From an uncultured Lachnospiraceae bacterium (GTDB taxonomy: Bacteria; Bacillota; Clostridia; Lachnospirales; Lachnospiraceae): DNA of 64,000 nucleotides. Location of the stretch: NCBI GenBank assembly GCA_910578555.1, contig CAJTPS010000006.1, positions 1-64,000 of the forward strand, read 5' to 3'. Shown here piece after piece: positions 9,187-17,993 of this stretch (position 1 is its first letter; each line of letters opens with the position of its first letter). The position numbers and the translations under genes were made by a program. The notes under the pieces are model-generated. The model worked only from the letters and a program-made list of their open reading frames with translations, was not told the DNA's origin and did no database searches.

Positions 9187-9228
9187 CTACTGAAAACTTT
9201 TGTAAAATATATAAAAAGTTTTCAGTAG
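9187..9228. terminator. Perfect 15-bp inverted repeat between convergent genes
   Basis: Two 15-base arms (CTACTGAAAACTTTT and its complement) flank a 12-base AT-rich loop. The element lies between mtnA on the plus strand and a minus-strand gene, so a bidirectional terminator is the simplest reading. The core ACTGAAAACTTTT also occurs in the last codons of mtnA, giving three copies within 80 bases. Confidence 0.65.
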
Positions 9229-9243
9229 AGTAAAAAGTTTAGG

Positions 9244-9750
9244 TTATGTTCCCGAATTCCAATAAAATCGCAATACCACGCCAAATTTTCTATTTAAAGT
9301 GGCGACTTTTCCTATGTTCACATCTCCATCCATGATAATATATTCTTCCCCATCAGCATATACATTCAGGGCTTCACCGCCTTTGTGTATATAGTCTTCT
9401 TTGCAGATGTTAGAAATAATCTTACAAATGCTGTCGGGACTATGCCCTTGCTTAATCTCCAATGCTACATCAGCATCACCAATATAATCATCACCAAATA
9501 CTACAAGATATTCTGCGTCGCCATCGATTAACATTTGTTCATAACTGGTGGGATTGTTAACCTCATGATAATAATTTATGGAGAGACCAATCAAAAATAC
9601 AATTAAAACTGGAAAAAAGCCCTCACTAAACCGCTGAAAATAAGTTTTCTGTTCCCACTTTTTACCATACCGTGTAAAAACTGGAATTTTTACACGTATT
9701 AATGACAGGACAAAATCAGCTATTATAAATGCAATGATAACCTTAACCAT
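9244..9750 (-). CDS. Hypothetical membrane protein with extracytoplasmic C-terminal domain
   Basis: The frame extends to a TTG at 9804, but that codon abuts a terminator-like hairpin. The ATG at 9750, about ten bases after GGGAG, is the better start and gives 168 residues. The protein opens with a hydrophobic helix (MVKVIIAFIIADFVLSL) and has a second one (FFPVLIVFLIGLSI) after a basic loop. About 100 mostly polar residues follow. No family was recognised. It is AT-rich like its two minus-strand neighbours and unlike mtnA. Linked synthesis with the secreted protein encoded upstream is possible but a hairpin lies between them. Confidence 0.6.
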   Translation of the reverse strand: MVKVIIAFIIADFVLSLIRVKIPVFTRYGKKWEQKTYFQRFSEGFFPVLIVFLIGLSINYYHEVNNPTSYEQMLIDGDAEYLVVFGDDYIGDADVALEIKQGHSPDSICKIISNICKEDYIHKGGEALNVYADGEEYIIMDGDVNIGKVATLNRKFGVVLRFYWNSGT

Positions 9751-9807
9751 TTGTGTACCGCTCCCATTAACTGTTGTTATTGTACCATAAATATTAACTG
9801 ACAAATT

Positions 9808-9833
9808 GAGGAAACACCATTCGATGTTTCCTC
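9808..9833 (-). terminator. Hairpin after the secreted-protein gene
   Basis: GAGGAAACA and TGTTTCCTC form a perfect 9-bp stem with an 8-base loop just downstream of the minus-strand gene ending at 9859. The T-tract is weak, so termination may be partial. Confidence 0.5.
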
Positions 9834-9858
9834 ATATTTACCTTAAATACCAGGATGT

Positions 9859-10938
9859 TTATCCCCATATCAAATAATCTGCTCGACCGGCAATTCTACC
9901 TGATAATGTAGTATGTAATGCCACAAGCCGTGCCCGATCATACAAATTCATATATAAATCAAAATAACATAATGATATTGATAAGCCAAAACTAAATAGA
10001 GAAGTGGTTCCTGCTATCAATCCCATAATTCCAGAGACACAGGTGCTAACATATTCGTGAGACACATCTGCCGATTCCAAATCATCGTAGATGGCATTTA
10101 ATAGCTCTTCAACCGATTCCGCTGTATCATAATGATTTATTAAAGAAGTTTTAATCATTCTAGCGTGTTCGATAGCTATTGAGGGATCATATTCTGCTAA
10201 ATCCTGTATCGCATCTGCAGTGTTAAGTGAGATGTCTTTACCTGCGCTGGCGACTTCCACCAGTTCATCAAGTTTTTCTTTAGAATCTGTGATATCATCG
10301 TATAGATTTCTCACATTATTTGAAAAGATAGATATTTTACTTTGCTGTACAAAAGAATCATATGCTCTGATATCATCTTCTGTGATAACGTAAGCATATA
10401 TGTTGTCAAATCCCGGATTAGCTTTGGTATAGTTGGGATTATCTATATAATGTGACATATACAAGTAGAAAACATATTGACCCAAATTACTTACATTCCC
10501 ATATCTGTTTAATGCTACATTGGTGACATATGCCAATCTCTCATTTTGCTCCTGCGGTGTTTCAGGCGGATTTCCATTCTGTGCATATGGAACTACATAC
10601 GCTTGGTTCAGAAGTTCACTTTCCAAATTTCTTGTCTGCTCTGTTACAACAGATAATGCTGCAATTTGTTCAGTATATCCCTCATAAAATGAGGTTTCTT
10701 TTCTTTCTAGCTGTGTCAGTTCAGCGATATCTTCTGAACTGAACCCGATACTTTCCCATGCTTTGCCAGCTATGGTGATATCGTCTAATGCCATCTTCAG
10801 CCGTTCAGTATCAATGCTTGTTGCTTCAACCGCTGTTTCTGCCGCTTCTATAGCATAAACATTTTGCGACGGGTAAAAAGCTGTGGTTGCAATGATTAAA
10901 TTCATTGCTACAATTAAACTTACTAATTTTTTTCCCAT
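9859..10938 (-). CDS. Hypothetical secreted protein with hydrophobic C-terminal segment
   Basis: The 359-residue product starts with a clear signal peptide (MGKKLVSLIVAMNLIIATTAF, cleavage probably near VYA-IEA). A long, mainly helical, acidic region follows. A glycine- and serine-rich hydrophobic stretch lies at about residues 305-330 (GIMGLIAGTTSLFSFGLSI). GGAGG lies six bases before the ATG, and a promoter is visible at 10973-11001. No domain was recognised. A secreted protein with a membrane-active-looking segment next to small membrane proteins could be a bacteriocin-like effector with protective partners, but that is only a hypothesis. Confidence 0.65.
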   Translation of the reverse strand: MGKKLVSLIVAMNLIIATTAFYPSQNVYAIEAAETAVEATSIDTERLKMALDDITIAGKAWESIGFSSEDIAELTQLERKETSFYEGYTEQIAALSVVTEQTRNLESELLNQAYVVPYAQNGNPPETPQEQNERLAYVTNVALNRYGNVSNLGQYVFYLYMSHYIDNPNYTKANPGFDNIYAYVITEDDIRAYDSFVQQSKISIFSNNVRNLYDDITDSKEKLDELVEVASAGKDISLNTADAIQDLAEYDPSIAIEHARMIKTSLINHYDTAESVEELLNAIYDDLESADVSHEYVSTCVSGIMGLIAGTTSLFSFGLSISLCYFDLYMNLYDRARLVALHTTLSGRIAGRADYLIWG

Positions 10939-10972
10939 AAAAGTCCTCCAATCTGTTTATCAAACTATATAT

Positions 10973-11001
10973 AGAATATCATAATGTGTTGACATATACA
11001 A
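10973..11001 (-). promoter_or_regulatory. Sigma-70 type promoter for the secreted-protein gene
   Basis: On the minus strand TTGTAT (10996-11001) and TATTCT (10973-10978) are separated by 17 bases, about 35 bases before the start codon. Confidence 0.55.
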
Positions 11002-11076
11002 CTACTAAAATATTTTGATGCACTTCCGACCATATACGTCGGTGTCAATAGAAAATTACTCATTTCTGATTACAAC

Positions 11077-11601
11077 TTATATTATGAATCTGGCATATAC
11101 CGCAAATACAAATGAAACCACTGCCAATATAATCAAAATTCCATGCCAACATCTGTTTTCTGCCTCATCTTCTCCATTGGGGATCAACCATTGTACTTGC
11201 GGAAAGAGTAGTATATGATCACGAAGATTTTTGTTGAATTCTATCACGATAATCCAGATAATTCCAAATGCCATCAATATGTGCATTATGATATTTGTTA
11301 TAGGCGCAGTTGACGTCGTTACATATAAATAGTTAAATAATTTATGCAGGATTAATCCGTCTGCCATAGTGCATAGTATAGTAAATATGCGGCCACCAAA
11401 TGTATTGTTTAATCCCCATTTCAGCCCCAAAATAACTTCCGGGAAAAAGATAATATAAACGGAAATCGTTAAGGCTCTGACATATCTGCTGTGAGCATTA
11501 CCTTCTAAAGCCCATATCCCGACCAAACATATCATCGTCGTACATAAAAGCAACATAAACAAATTGTATAAAAAAACAACTACTTTACCATCGTTTTTCA
11601 T
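11077..11601 (-). CDS. Hypothetical polytopic membrane protein, overlapping the sensor kinase gene
   Basis: About four or five hydrophobic helices span 174 residues, and a short charged loop (NKNLRDH, later NGEDEAENR) precedes the last helix. The frame has an ATGATG near 11610 overlapping the kinase stop codon. However, GGAGGA sits directly against those codons, and the ATG at 11601, nine bases after it, is better spaced. It is the first gene after the sensor kinase on the same strand and could be translationally coupled to it. No family was recognised. Its AT-rich composition matches the two genes beyond it rather than the kinase. Confidence 0.6.
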   Translation of the reverse strand: MKNDGKVVVFLYNLFMLLLCTTMICLVGIWALEGNAHSRYVRALTISVYIIFFPEVILGLKWGLNNTFGGRIFTILCTMADGLILHKLFNYLYVTTSTAPITNIIMHILMAFGIIWIIVIEFNKNLRDHILLFPQVQWLIPNGEDEAENRCWHGILIILAVVSFVFAVYARFII

Positions 11602-11606
11602 TAGCA

Positions 11607-13622
11607 TCATTCCTCCCCCGCAATCAGCGGAATACTGATCGTAAACGTTGTCCCTTCGCCTTCTTGGGAGGTTACCTCGATCCGGCCGGCGTGTTCTAAT
11701 ACAATGGCGCGGGTAATGGCAAGTCCCAGTCCCTGCCCGCCCCTGTCACCGCGGGTGGTATAGGAGCGGCGGAATATATTCGGAAGGTCTTTTTCCGGTA
11801 TGCCGCAGCCGGTATCGGAGACCGCGATATGGGCATAGCCTTCATCCGCTGTCAGGGAAAGGGTCACTTTGCCCTCCGGCGGCGTAAAGTCGGCGGCGTT
11901 ATATAAGAGGTTTTCCAGAGCACGGAAAAGCTGTTCCGTATTTCCCATGATATGACAGGGGCGCGGCGTGATACTTTCCAGAAAATTCGGTCCGTAAAGC
12001 TCTATGATCGGGCGGCAGTTGTGATAGAAATCCAGCAGGAATGTATTGAGCAGCAGAGGCTCCAGCCTGACAGGGGCGCTTGTCCGGGCGGCTATTTCCT
12101 GAATGGACTTCAGCCGTTCGGACAGGAGATTACACTGCTCTTCTATATGCAGTATTCTTCTGCGGGTATCCTCATCCAGCATAATATCGTTCAGCCGTAT
12201 GATCTGCGCCATATTTGAGAGGGAGGTCAGCGGCGATTTCATATCATGTCCCAGTTCCGCGATAAGCTGTCCTCTTTCCGCGAGCAGATTACACAGATGC
12301 CCGGTCTTTTCTTCGACTTCTTCCTGCAGATGCAGATTCAGCTTTCTATTCTCCGCCGCCATATCCCGGCTGCGCCGCACCATCAGGACGGCGAAAGCGA
12401 TCACCATGCAAAATGCGCCGTACTCTTCCGGGTACGCGCCGGCGAAGGGCTCATAGGCGCCGATCGACAGTACACTGTAAAACAGACAGATACCATTGGC
12501 ACTGACAGCGGCGAGAATGATCCCGACGTGGTGCAGTCCTGTAAGAGCGCCGTAGACTGACAGACTGATCAGCAGAAAGGCCATGACCGCTTTATACCAT
12601 GAAATGAGCGGCCCGTACCACAGGATCAGACCGGGAAAGGCAGGCAGCACAAACAATGGCGCGATGACAACCATGCCGCAGACGCCCAGAGAAAGGAGAC
12701 GCAGCGCCTTATGAAGCCGTTTTAAACAATCCGGCATAAACAGCAGAAGGATGATCTGTAAGGAAAAGTAAATGCCGGCTACAGCGGCGGCATCTTCCAC
12801 CGCATAAAGCGTGCGCACGAGCGGTACACCGAACAACCTTAAGAAGGGATAGCAGATCCGCAGGGCGAAGGACAGGCTCAACATGCCGAAATAGAAGGTG
12901 ACAGCCCGGTCGCCGTTTTCTTTGCGCTCCCAGAGGACGATACAGAACAACGAGAGTGTGAGTGAAGAGAAGAACAGCAGCCCGTAGATGAACATACGGG
13001 CGGCAATGAGATGGCTCACACTGTCTGCATCACCGATTACGGGTGCATACCAGATTCCACCGTAATAGTGGGAATAATTGGCAGTCTGTATGATCAGTTC
13101 GGCCTCGCCGTCAATCGCAAAGGAATATACGGTGTCTTTAATCAGGGGTACATAACCTGCATGCGGGGCGCGGCTGTCGGAAGATACCACTCCGGTTTCA
13201 CCGAGGCAGTGTCCGTCTACATAGACTCTGGCGGCACAGAGAGGCTCCGGCAGGTAGAGCTGGACATTACCGTTTCCGGTAAGGTGCAGACGCCAGGTCG
13301 AGACGCCGTAAGGGTTCCGGTCTTCATGGAATAAGGCGAGGTTCGGATATTCACCGGTCCATGTGCTGTAGTAAGGCTGTGTCTTTCGGGAAAAGTCCCC
13401 CGCAGAGAGCAGTCTGTCCGGATAAAGTTCCCAGCCGTCCACAAGAGAGCAATAACCTTTTTCTGGAATTACGCAGAAATTGTCTTGTGTGACAACCGCC
13501 TTTGTTATATATTTATTATCGTACTGATTAAGCGTCAGCAATCCGAGCAGACTGAAAAAAATGCCGCCTGCGGCGAACAGGATCGTTTGCAGTGCAGATC
13601 TGGTAAGTAAGGTTTGGTTCAT
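11607..13622 (-). CDS. Membrane sensor histidine kinase with 7TMR-DISM-like sensor region
   Basis: The 671-residue protein has an N-terminal helix, about 180 extracellular residues that look like a beta-sandwich (STWRLHLTGNGNVQLYLPEP), then about seven transmembrane helices. The cytoplasmic kinase follows: a coiled coil, the phosphoacceptor His459 in ELGHDMKSPLTSL, N box NLLYNAADFTPPEG, and ATP-binding boxes DTGCGIPE and GGQGLGLAI. This layout matches the 7TMR-DISM group, which bind carbohydrate-like or small ligands outside the cell. The likely partner is the OmpR-type regulator encoded 2 kb upstream on the same strand. An oppositely oriented surface-protein gene lies between them. GGAGG precedes the start at longer than usual spacing. 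Confidence 0.88.
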   Translation of the reverse strand: MNQTLLTRSALQTILFAAGGIFFSLLGLLTLNQYDNKYITKAVVTQDNFCVIPEKGYCSLVDGWELYPDRLLSAGDFSRKTQPYYSTWTGEYPNLALFHEDRNPYGVSTWRLHLTGNGNVQLYLPEPLCAARVYVDGHCLGETGVVSSDSRAPHAGYVPLIKDTVYSFAIDGEAELIIQTANYSHYYGGIWYAPVIGDADSVSHLIAARMFIYGLLFFSSLTLSLFCIVLWERKENGDRAVTFYFGMLSLSFALRICYPFLRLFGVPLVRTLYAVEDAAAVAGIYFSLQIILLLFMPDCLKRLHKALRLLSLGVCGMVVIAPLFVLPAFPGLILWYGPLISWYKAVMAFLLISLSVYGALTGLHHVGIILAAVSANGICLFYSVLSIGAYEPFAGAYPEEYGAFCMVIAFAVLMVRRSRDMAAENRKLNLHLQEEVEEKTGHLCNLLAERGQLIAELGHDMKSPLTSLSNMAQIIRLNDIMLDEDTRRRILHIEEQCNLLSERLKSIQEIAARTSAPVRLEPLLLNTFLLDFYHNCRPIIELYGPNFLESITPRPCHIMGNTEQLFRALENLLYNAADFTPPEGKVTLSLTADEGYAHIAVSDTGCGIPEKDLPNIFRRSYTTRGDRGGQGLGLAITRAIVLEHAGRIEVTSQEGEGTTFTISIPLIAGEE

Positions 13623-13668
13623 GATAATGGATCATCCTCCGTTAAAGTATGATAAAAGGAACGGTGGT

Positions 13669-13695
13669 TATCGGTAATTTGAGGCTCTGCCATGG
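13669..13695 (+). repeat. 27-nt motif, copy 1 (second copy at 36652)
   Basis: The core AATTTGAGGCTCTG is flanked by TCGG and CATGG. It matches 24 of 27 bases of the copy at 36652-36678. Here it ends only a few bases before the start codon of the surface protein and overlaps its ribosome binding region. Confidence 0.6.
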
Positions 13696-13702
13696 GGGGC
13701 AT

Positions 13703-15598
13703 ATGAAAAATAAATTTCAATTCTTAATTGCATTTTTATTGATAAATGTGTTTCTATTCTATAGAGATAATGCGGTTATTGCAATAGCGGCAGAACAAAA
13801 TGTTGTATCCGGCACAGAGTCGAATCCGGAGGAAGCAGTGGAACAGTGCCCGGAGGAAGCAGCGGACCCGGCAGCGGAACAGTGCCCGGAGGAAGTAGCG
13901 GACCCGGCGGTGGAACAGCGCCCGGAGGAAGCAGCGGACCCGGCAGCAGAACAGCGCCCGGAGGAAGCAGCGGACCCGGAACAGGCCATGGACTCCGTGT
14001 CCACCGGCGATGCCCTGATCGAATGGCTGGAGTCTCACAAGAACACCGGCGGTACTGTGAAGCTGACAGACCATGTAACGCTTAACGGGATATACAGTAT
14101 ATGTCCCGATGGCATGCGTATGCCCGATGTTACGGTTGATACCGGTCAGTATACGATCACCATAGCCGGAGAGATTGAATTTCTGAGTGATGACCATTTC
14201 ATCTTTACGGGACAGCCGGAGGATGGAAGCATATTTTATGTGGCTCATCAAGGTTCGCTTTCCATGTCAGGTGTCGTGGTGGAGAGCGGACAGTGCGCGC
14301 TGTGGCAGGAAGAGGGCGCCGGTCTGATCATTGATAACTGCCGTATATCGGGAGACATACATTATGCCGATACGCCGTTCGTGATGGATTACTATTCCGT
14401 CTGCGTTGTTGTGGAAAAAAACCAGACGCTGCAGGATGTACTTCCGTCGAGCATTGACTGTATCGTCAATCGCCGGGGAGGAACCGGCGGTTATGAACCG
14501 GTTCCGGTTTCATGGAATCTTGCGGGAACCGAAAAGCAGCAGGAGCAGAGGCGGCGTCTGCTGTTACAGGGATCTTTTGTGCAGGCGGCGTCCGCGGAAG
14601 CTGTATTGTGCACGGCAGCATATAATGATTATCCTTTGACTATTACGGAGGTGCGGGCGACGACGACGGGCAGCATGTACATGTTTCAGGGCTTTTACAC
14701 GAAACCGGAGGAAGCTTTGCCCATCACGGTCATGGCGGAGTATTCCTTCGACGGCGTAAACTGGTATATGGACGAAGAAAAATCTGTCACCCATGTGGAC
14801 GATACCTTCCTGATTGCTTTTCCGGCTAAGCAGTGCGATATGGAGGCAGACCCGCATATCTATATCCGCCTGCGCGGTGACGATAACGGCATCGAATATC
14901 TGTCCAATGTGCTGCGCTATACGGCCGATAATCTGGATTATGCGGAGGACATAGGCGGCAGCCGCGGCGGCGGTACTTCCATTATAAATCCGCCTGATCC
15001 GCCGGAACAAAATGACACGTCACAGAAAGAGGATTCAACACAGCAAAATGATCCGCCAAAACAGGATGACGCTGATCAGTCCTCAGAAGAACAGCCGGTG
15101 CAGAGTCCGGAACGGGATACGGCTGCAGGAGCCGGCGGTTCAGTGTCTTCATCAGGTACACCCCGGCCGGCTGATGGAACCGGCAGTACCGGATCGAATG
15201 CGGCCGGCGTCGGACAGATGTCAAAGGCGGAACGGCCGTTACACACAGCGGCAGATCGTGAATCCGGGCAGTCGTTACATACAGAGTCAAATGCCGAAGC
15301 CGGAAAGTCATTATACGCGGAGTCTTCGAATACCGATAAGGCGCAGCAATTGTTCGAAGAAGCAGAGGCTGATGGTCAGGAAGAGGCGAACCGCAGTGAT
15401 TCCACGGCTTCTGAAAAGGAGGAAACGACGGTCGACGCTGTATCCGTATACGCAGAAAACAACGAGCATCCTGCTAAAGGGTATGCCCGGACACCGCACG
15501 GCGGGAGCCTGATCGTACTTGCGGCAGGGATTGTGCTGTTGTCTGTTATTGTCGGGACTCTGGGGTTCTGCGTTCACACCCGCAGGCGTGCCGGGTGA
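13703..15598 (+). CDS. Secreted, membrane-anchored surface protein with acidic proline-glutamate repeats
   Basis: The ATG at 13703, three bases after a GGGGGG stretch, starts a signal-peptide-like segment (MKNKFQFLIAFLLINVFLF); an earlier in-frame ATG at 13649 has no such support. About 631 residues follow. They comprise four or five 12-residue PEEAADPAAEQ-like repeats, a conserved stretch DALIEWLESHKNTGGTV seen in clostridial surface proteins, a beta-rich middle, and a long Ser/Asp/Glu/Gln-rich stalk. A C-terminal transmembrane helix (LIVLAAGIVLLSVIVGTLGF) ends in HTRRRAG. There is no LPXTG motif, so anchoring is by the helix rather than by sortase. The gene lies between, and opposite to, a sensor kinase and a response regulator that may control it. 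Confidence 0.75.
   Translation: MKNKFQFLIAFLLINVFLFYRDNAVIAIAAEQNVVSGTESNPEEAVEQCPEEAADPAAEQCPEEVADPAVEQRPEEAADPAAEQRPEEAADPEQAMDSVSTGDALIEWLESHKNTGGTVKLTDHVTLNGIYSICPDGMRMPDVTVDTGQYTITIAGEIEFLSDDHFIFTGQPEDGSIFYVAHQGSLSMSGVVVESGQCALWQEEGAGLIIDNCRISGDIHYADTPFVMDYYSVCVVVEKNQTLQDVLPSSIDCIVNRRGGTGGYEPVPVSWNLAGTEKQQEQRRRLLLQGSFVQAASAEAVLCTAAYNDYPLTITEVRATTTGSMYMFQGFYTKPEEALPITVMAEYSFDGVNWYMDEEKSVTHVDDTFLIAFPAKQCDMEADPHIYIRLRGDDNGIEYLSNVLRYTADNLDYAEDIGGSRGGGTSIINPPDPPEQNDTSQKEDSTQQNDPPKQDDADQSSEEQPVQSPERDTAAGAGGSVSSSGTPRPADGTGSTGSNAAGVGQMSKAERPLHTAADRESGQSLHTESNAEAGKSLYAESSNTDKAQQLFEEAEADGQEEANRSDSTASEKEETTVDAVSVYAENNEHPAKGYARTPHGGSLIVLAAGIVLLSVIVGTLGFCVHTRRRAG
13846..13985 (+). repeat. 36-bp tandem repeats encoding PEEAADPAAEQ units
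   Basis: About four near-identical 36-bp units lie in frame just after the signal peptide of the surface protein. They differ by single bases (for example TGC/CGC in the Cys/Arg codon). Confidence 0.85.
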
Positions 15599-15623
15599 AG
15601 ACTTGAGGACAGATACCAGGCAG

Positions 15624-16319
15624 CTAAAAAGTATCCGTTTCCTGATCCGGCACGAAAAGATAGCCTTTGTATCGTTTGGTCTGGATATAGTCGTGATCCG
15701 GGCAGAGCTCATAGAGCTTCTTGCGGATGCGTCCCATAATCACCTGTAAAGATTTCTGTCCTTTATTGATGGGCGCTTTCCACACCGAGTCATAGATCTG
15801 CTCCGGCGTATAGATTTCATTCGGATGTTTTGCGAGAAAATGTAATACATCAAATTCGTAGGATGAAAAGTCTACGGAATCTGCCCCATAACTTACACTG
15901 CAGGAGGAAGGGCATATGGAGAGCGAGCCGTAAGTAAGCGTCTGGGGCGGCGTGGCGGCTCTGCCGGAGCGGATGCGCGCCTGCACCCGCAGTTCCAGTT
16001 CCTTTAAACTGTAAGGTTTGCATACATAATCATCGCCGCCCATCGACAGGCCGCGGATACGGTTCTCCTCCTCGGTATAACCGGAGAGAAAGACAATCGG
16101 TAGTCCGGTTTTGGACCGGATCTTCTCACACAATGCGAAACCGTTCATATCAGGCAGGTCAACGTCCAGAATGACGCAGTCAAGCGTATTCGACAGAATA
16201 ATCTTCTCCGCCGCCTGCGCGGTATCCGCACACACAACCTCATATCCGACCGCGCTAAAATACGCCTTGTTATCCCGTAATATCATCGGATCATCGTCCA
16301 CCATCAAAATCCTGTACAT
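15624..16319 (-). CDS. OmpR-family response regulator
   Basis: The 231-residue protein has a receiver domain with acidic pocket residues in MVDDDP, phosphoacceptor Asp52 in ILDVDLPD, and the conserved Lys in YVCKPYS. A C-terminal winged-helix DNA-binding domain follows (FSSYEFDVLHFLAKHP, KSLQVIMGRIRKKL). The frame runs upstream to 16400, but the ATG at 16319 (or 16325) gives the normal receiver start and lies after GGGG. The sensor kinase encoded at 11607 is the most likely partner. Its 5' leader contains a paired-hairpin repeat at 16366-16418. Confidence 0.88.
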   Translation of the reverse strand: MYRILMVDDDPMILRDNKAYFSAVGYEVVCADTAQAAEKIILSNTLDCVILDVDLPDMNGFALCEKIRSKTGLPIVFLSGYTEEENRIRGLSMGGDDYVCKPYSLKELELRVQARIRSGRAATPPQTLTYGSLSICPSSCSVSYGADSVDFSSYEFDVLHFLAKHPNEIYTPEQIYDSVWKAPINKGQKSLQVIMGRIRKKLYELCPDHDYIQTKRYKGYLFVPDQETDTF

Positions 16320-16365
16320 ATCCATCCCCGCTTGGTATTTGATTCTACAAATTTCTGTTATCCAC

Positions 16366-16418
16366 CGAGTTTGTGCGTCGGCACAAAGCTCGCGATTCAA
16401 AATCTCTGATTTTGAATC
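16366..16418. repeat. Paired-hairpin repeat, locus 1
   Basis: CGAG-TTTGTGC-GTCG-GCACAAA-G-CTCG forms the first hairpin. It is followed at once by a perfect 11-bp hairpin GATTCAAAATC/GATTTTGAATC with a TCT loop. The same two-hairpin layout with CGAG/CTCG bases recurs at 33217 and in the tandem array at 37566. The rest of the gap to 16623 holds no other clear signal that I can see. Confidence 0.6.
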
Positions 16419-16623
16419 AAGTATATCATAAAATCTTTCCCTAGATAGTCCCTTTCATTCCAAAAATCCCCGCGAAGGTAAACGTCAGGTAACAATCGAT
16501 CCGGGTTGCTCTTTTTTGGCTAAAAATATTGTAGAATAATGCTATAAAAGTTTCGGATTACAGTGAGCCGCCAGGCGGAAGCGCTGTGATTCCGGCGCAG
16601 TTATGGAACGAGGAGGAGATACT

Positions 16624-16692
16624 ATGAAACAGCTTATATCCCATCAGCTGTGCAGCATAAGCCGGGCAGGAAAGGCGGATCAGATATGTTAG
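16624..16692 (+). CDS. 22-residue peptide ORF overlapping the GHKL kinase start
   Basis: ATG at 16624 is preceded by GAGGAGGAG at ideal spacing, the best ribosome binding site in this part of the window. The predicted peptide is MKQLISHQLC followed by SISRAGKADQIC, with Cys at positions 10 and 22. Its TAG stop overlaps the second codon of the kinase gene, so translation of the two is probably coupled. It may be a leader peptide that opens the kinase start, or a signal peptide related in role to AgrD; there is no AgrB-like protease beside it. Coding status is inferred only from the ribosome binding site and overlap. Confidence 0.45.
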   Translation: MKQLISHQLCSISRAGKADQIC

Positions 16693-17993
16693 GCGGTTCT
16701 GTATACATAGCGCTTATCCGATTTGCTATCAGTCTGGCGGGCGTGATTCTGTTGTTTCACCTCTTGGGTGAGTCGCGCTTTGGCAGGAGAAAGACAATAG
16801 TCTGTTATAGCTGTTTTTGTGTGGCGCTGATTGCATTGGCCTGTATCTGGTATGCGGTGGACTGGGAAAGCTGCGTGCGGATGGTGGCGTTTACGATGTA
16901 TATGTGCTTTACGGTTTTTACCATTGCCATAAGCAGAGACTCGGTTTATATAACGGTCTATAAGCTGGCGCTGATCTTTTATCTGATGTCGGCATTTGTG
17001 ATCGGCGGGCTGGAGATTTCTATTATTTTCTTTAACCGCAATGTATGGGCGGATATCATTTCGCGTATCGTGCTGATCCTTGTTATTGCGTTTCTGCTGG
17101 ATAAATTTGTCAGGGAATCCATGAAGGGATTCGGCGACTATATGGAGAACGAGGCGGATCACTTCAGTGTCGCAGTTATGATTATCTGTATCCTGCTCGG
17201 AATCGGCTATATCTTGAATCCGACGCTGAATAAGGAGGTGACGCTCCAGCGTTTGTATCAGGTTTTGGTGAATCTGATTTTGACAGGGACGCTGCAGCTT
17301 CTTGTGTTCCGGTTCTATCTGCATGTCGGGAAAGAGAAGGAATACGAGCGGGAGAAGCAGCTGATACAGATGAACTACAGGCTCTTGGAACGCCAGCTGG
17401 AGATCTTGGAGGAATCCGTGGACGAAGGAAAGCGGCTCCGGCATGATATCAGACACCACAACGCGGTCATGGCGGAGTATGCGCGCAGGGGACAGCAGGA
17501 AGAATTACTGCAATATCTGCAGGAGTATGACAGGGAAACCGATCAGGGCATACCGGAGAGGATATGCGCCAACACAGCGGTCAATAATATTCTGTCAGCC
17601 TATACTGCCAAGGCAAGGAGCGAACGGATCAAAGTTACGCTTGATGTGGAACCCGGCAGGGATCTTACGATACCGAGCATTGATCTGGTGGCGATTCTGG
17701 CCAATGTCTACGAAAATGCAATCTATGCATGTATGGAGGTGATGAAACAGCCGGACGGACGGGAATGCTTTATTCATCTGATCCTCAGGAAAAGAAAGAG
17801 TAAACTGGTCATTTCCTGCAGTAACACCTGCAGAATGGAGACCGAATGGAAGGATGGACAGCCGGCGACGGAGTTTACAGGGGGCGTTGGTGTCTCCAGC
17901 ATTATCAGGACGGCGGAGAAGTATGCAGGAGAGTGTGATTTTAAAAATAATAGCGGCGTGTTTGTGGTTCGTGTGATTATGAATGCAAAGTAA
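16686..17993 (+). CDS. AgrC-like GHKL-domain sensor histidine kinase
   Basis: About seven N-terminal transmembrane helices occupy the first roughly 210 residues, followed by a coiled coil. His253 lies in LRHDIRHHNAVM, the DHp variant typical of AgrC/GHKL kinases. The ATP-binding boxes are LANVYENAIYAC and GGVGVSSI. The 435-residue length fits peptide-sensing AgrC or VirS-like kinases. ATG 16686 is about ten bases after AAAGG; a GTG at 16650 is a weaker alternative. No LytTR-type response regulator is encoded next to it. Repeats that resemble LytTR binding boxes start at its own stop codon, upstream of the large surface protein gene. Confidence 0.85.
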   Translation: MLGGSVYIALIRFAISLAGVILLFHLLGESRFGRRKTIVCYSCFCVALIALACIWYAVDWESCVRMVAFTMYMCFTVFTIAISRDSVYITVYKLALIFYLMSAFVIGGLEISIIFFNRNVWADIISRIVLILVIAFLLDKFVRESMKGFGDYMENEADHFSVAVMIICILLGIGYILNPTLNKEVTLQRLYQVLVNLILTGTLQLLVFRFYLHVGKEKEYEREKQLIQMNYRLLERQLEILEESVDEGKRLRHDIRHHNAVMAEYARRGQQEELLQYLQEYDRETDQGIPERICANTAVNNILSAYTAKARSERIKVTLDVEPGRDLTIPSIDLVAILANVYENAIYACMEVMKQPDGRECFIHLILRKRKSKLVISCSNTCRMETEWKDGQPATEFTGGVGVSSIIRTAEKYAGECDFKNNSGVFVVRVIMNAK

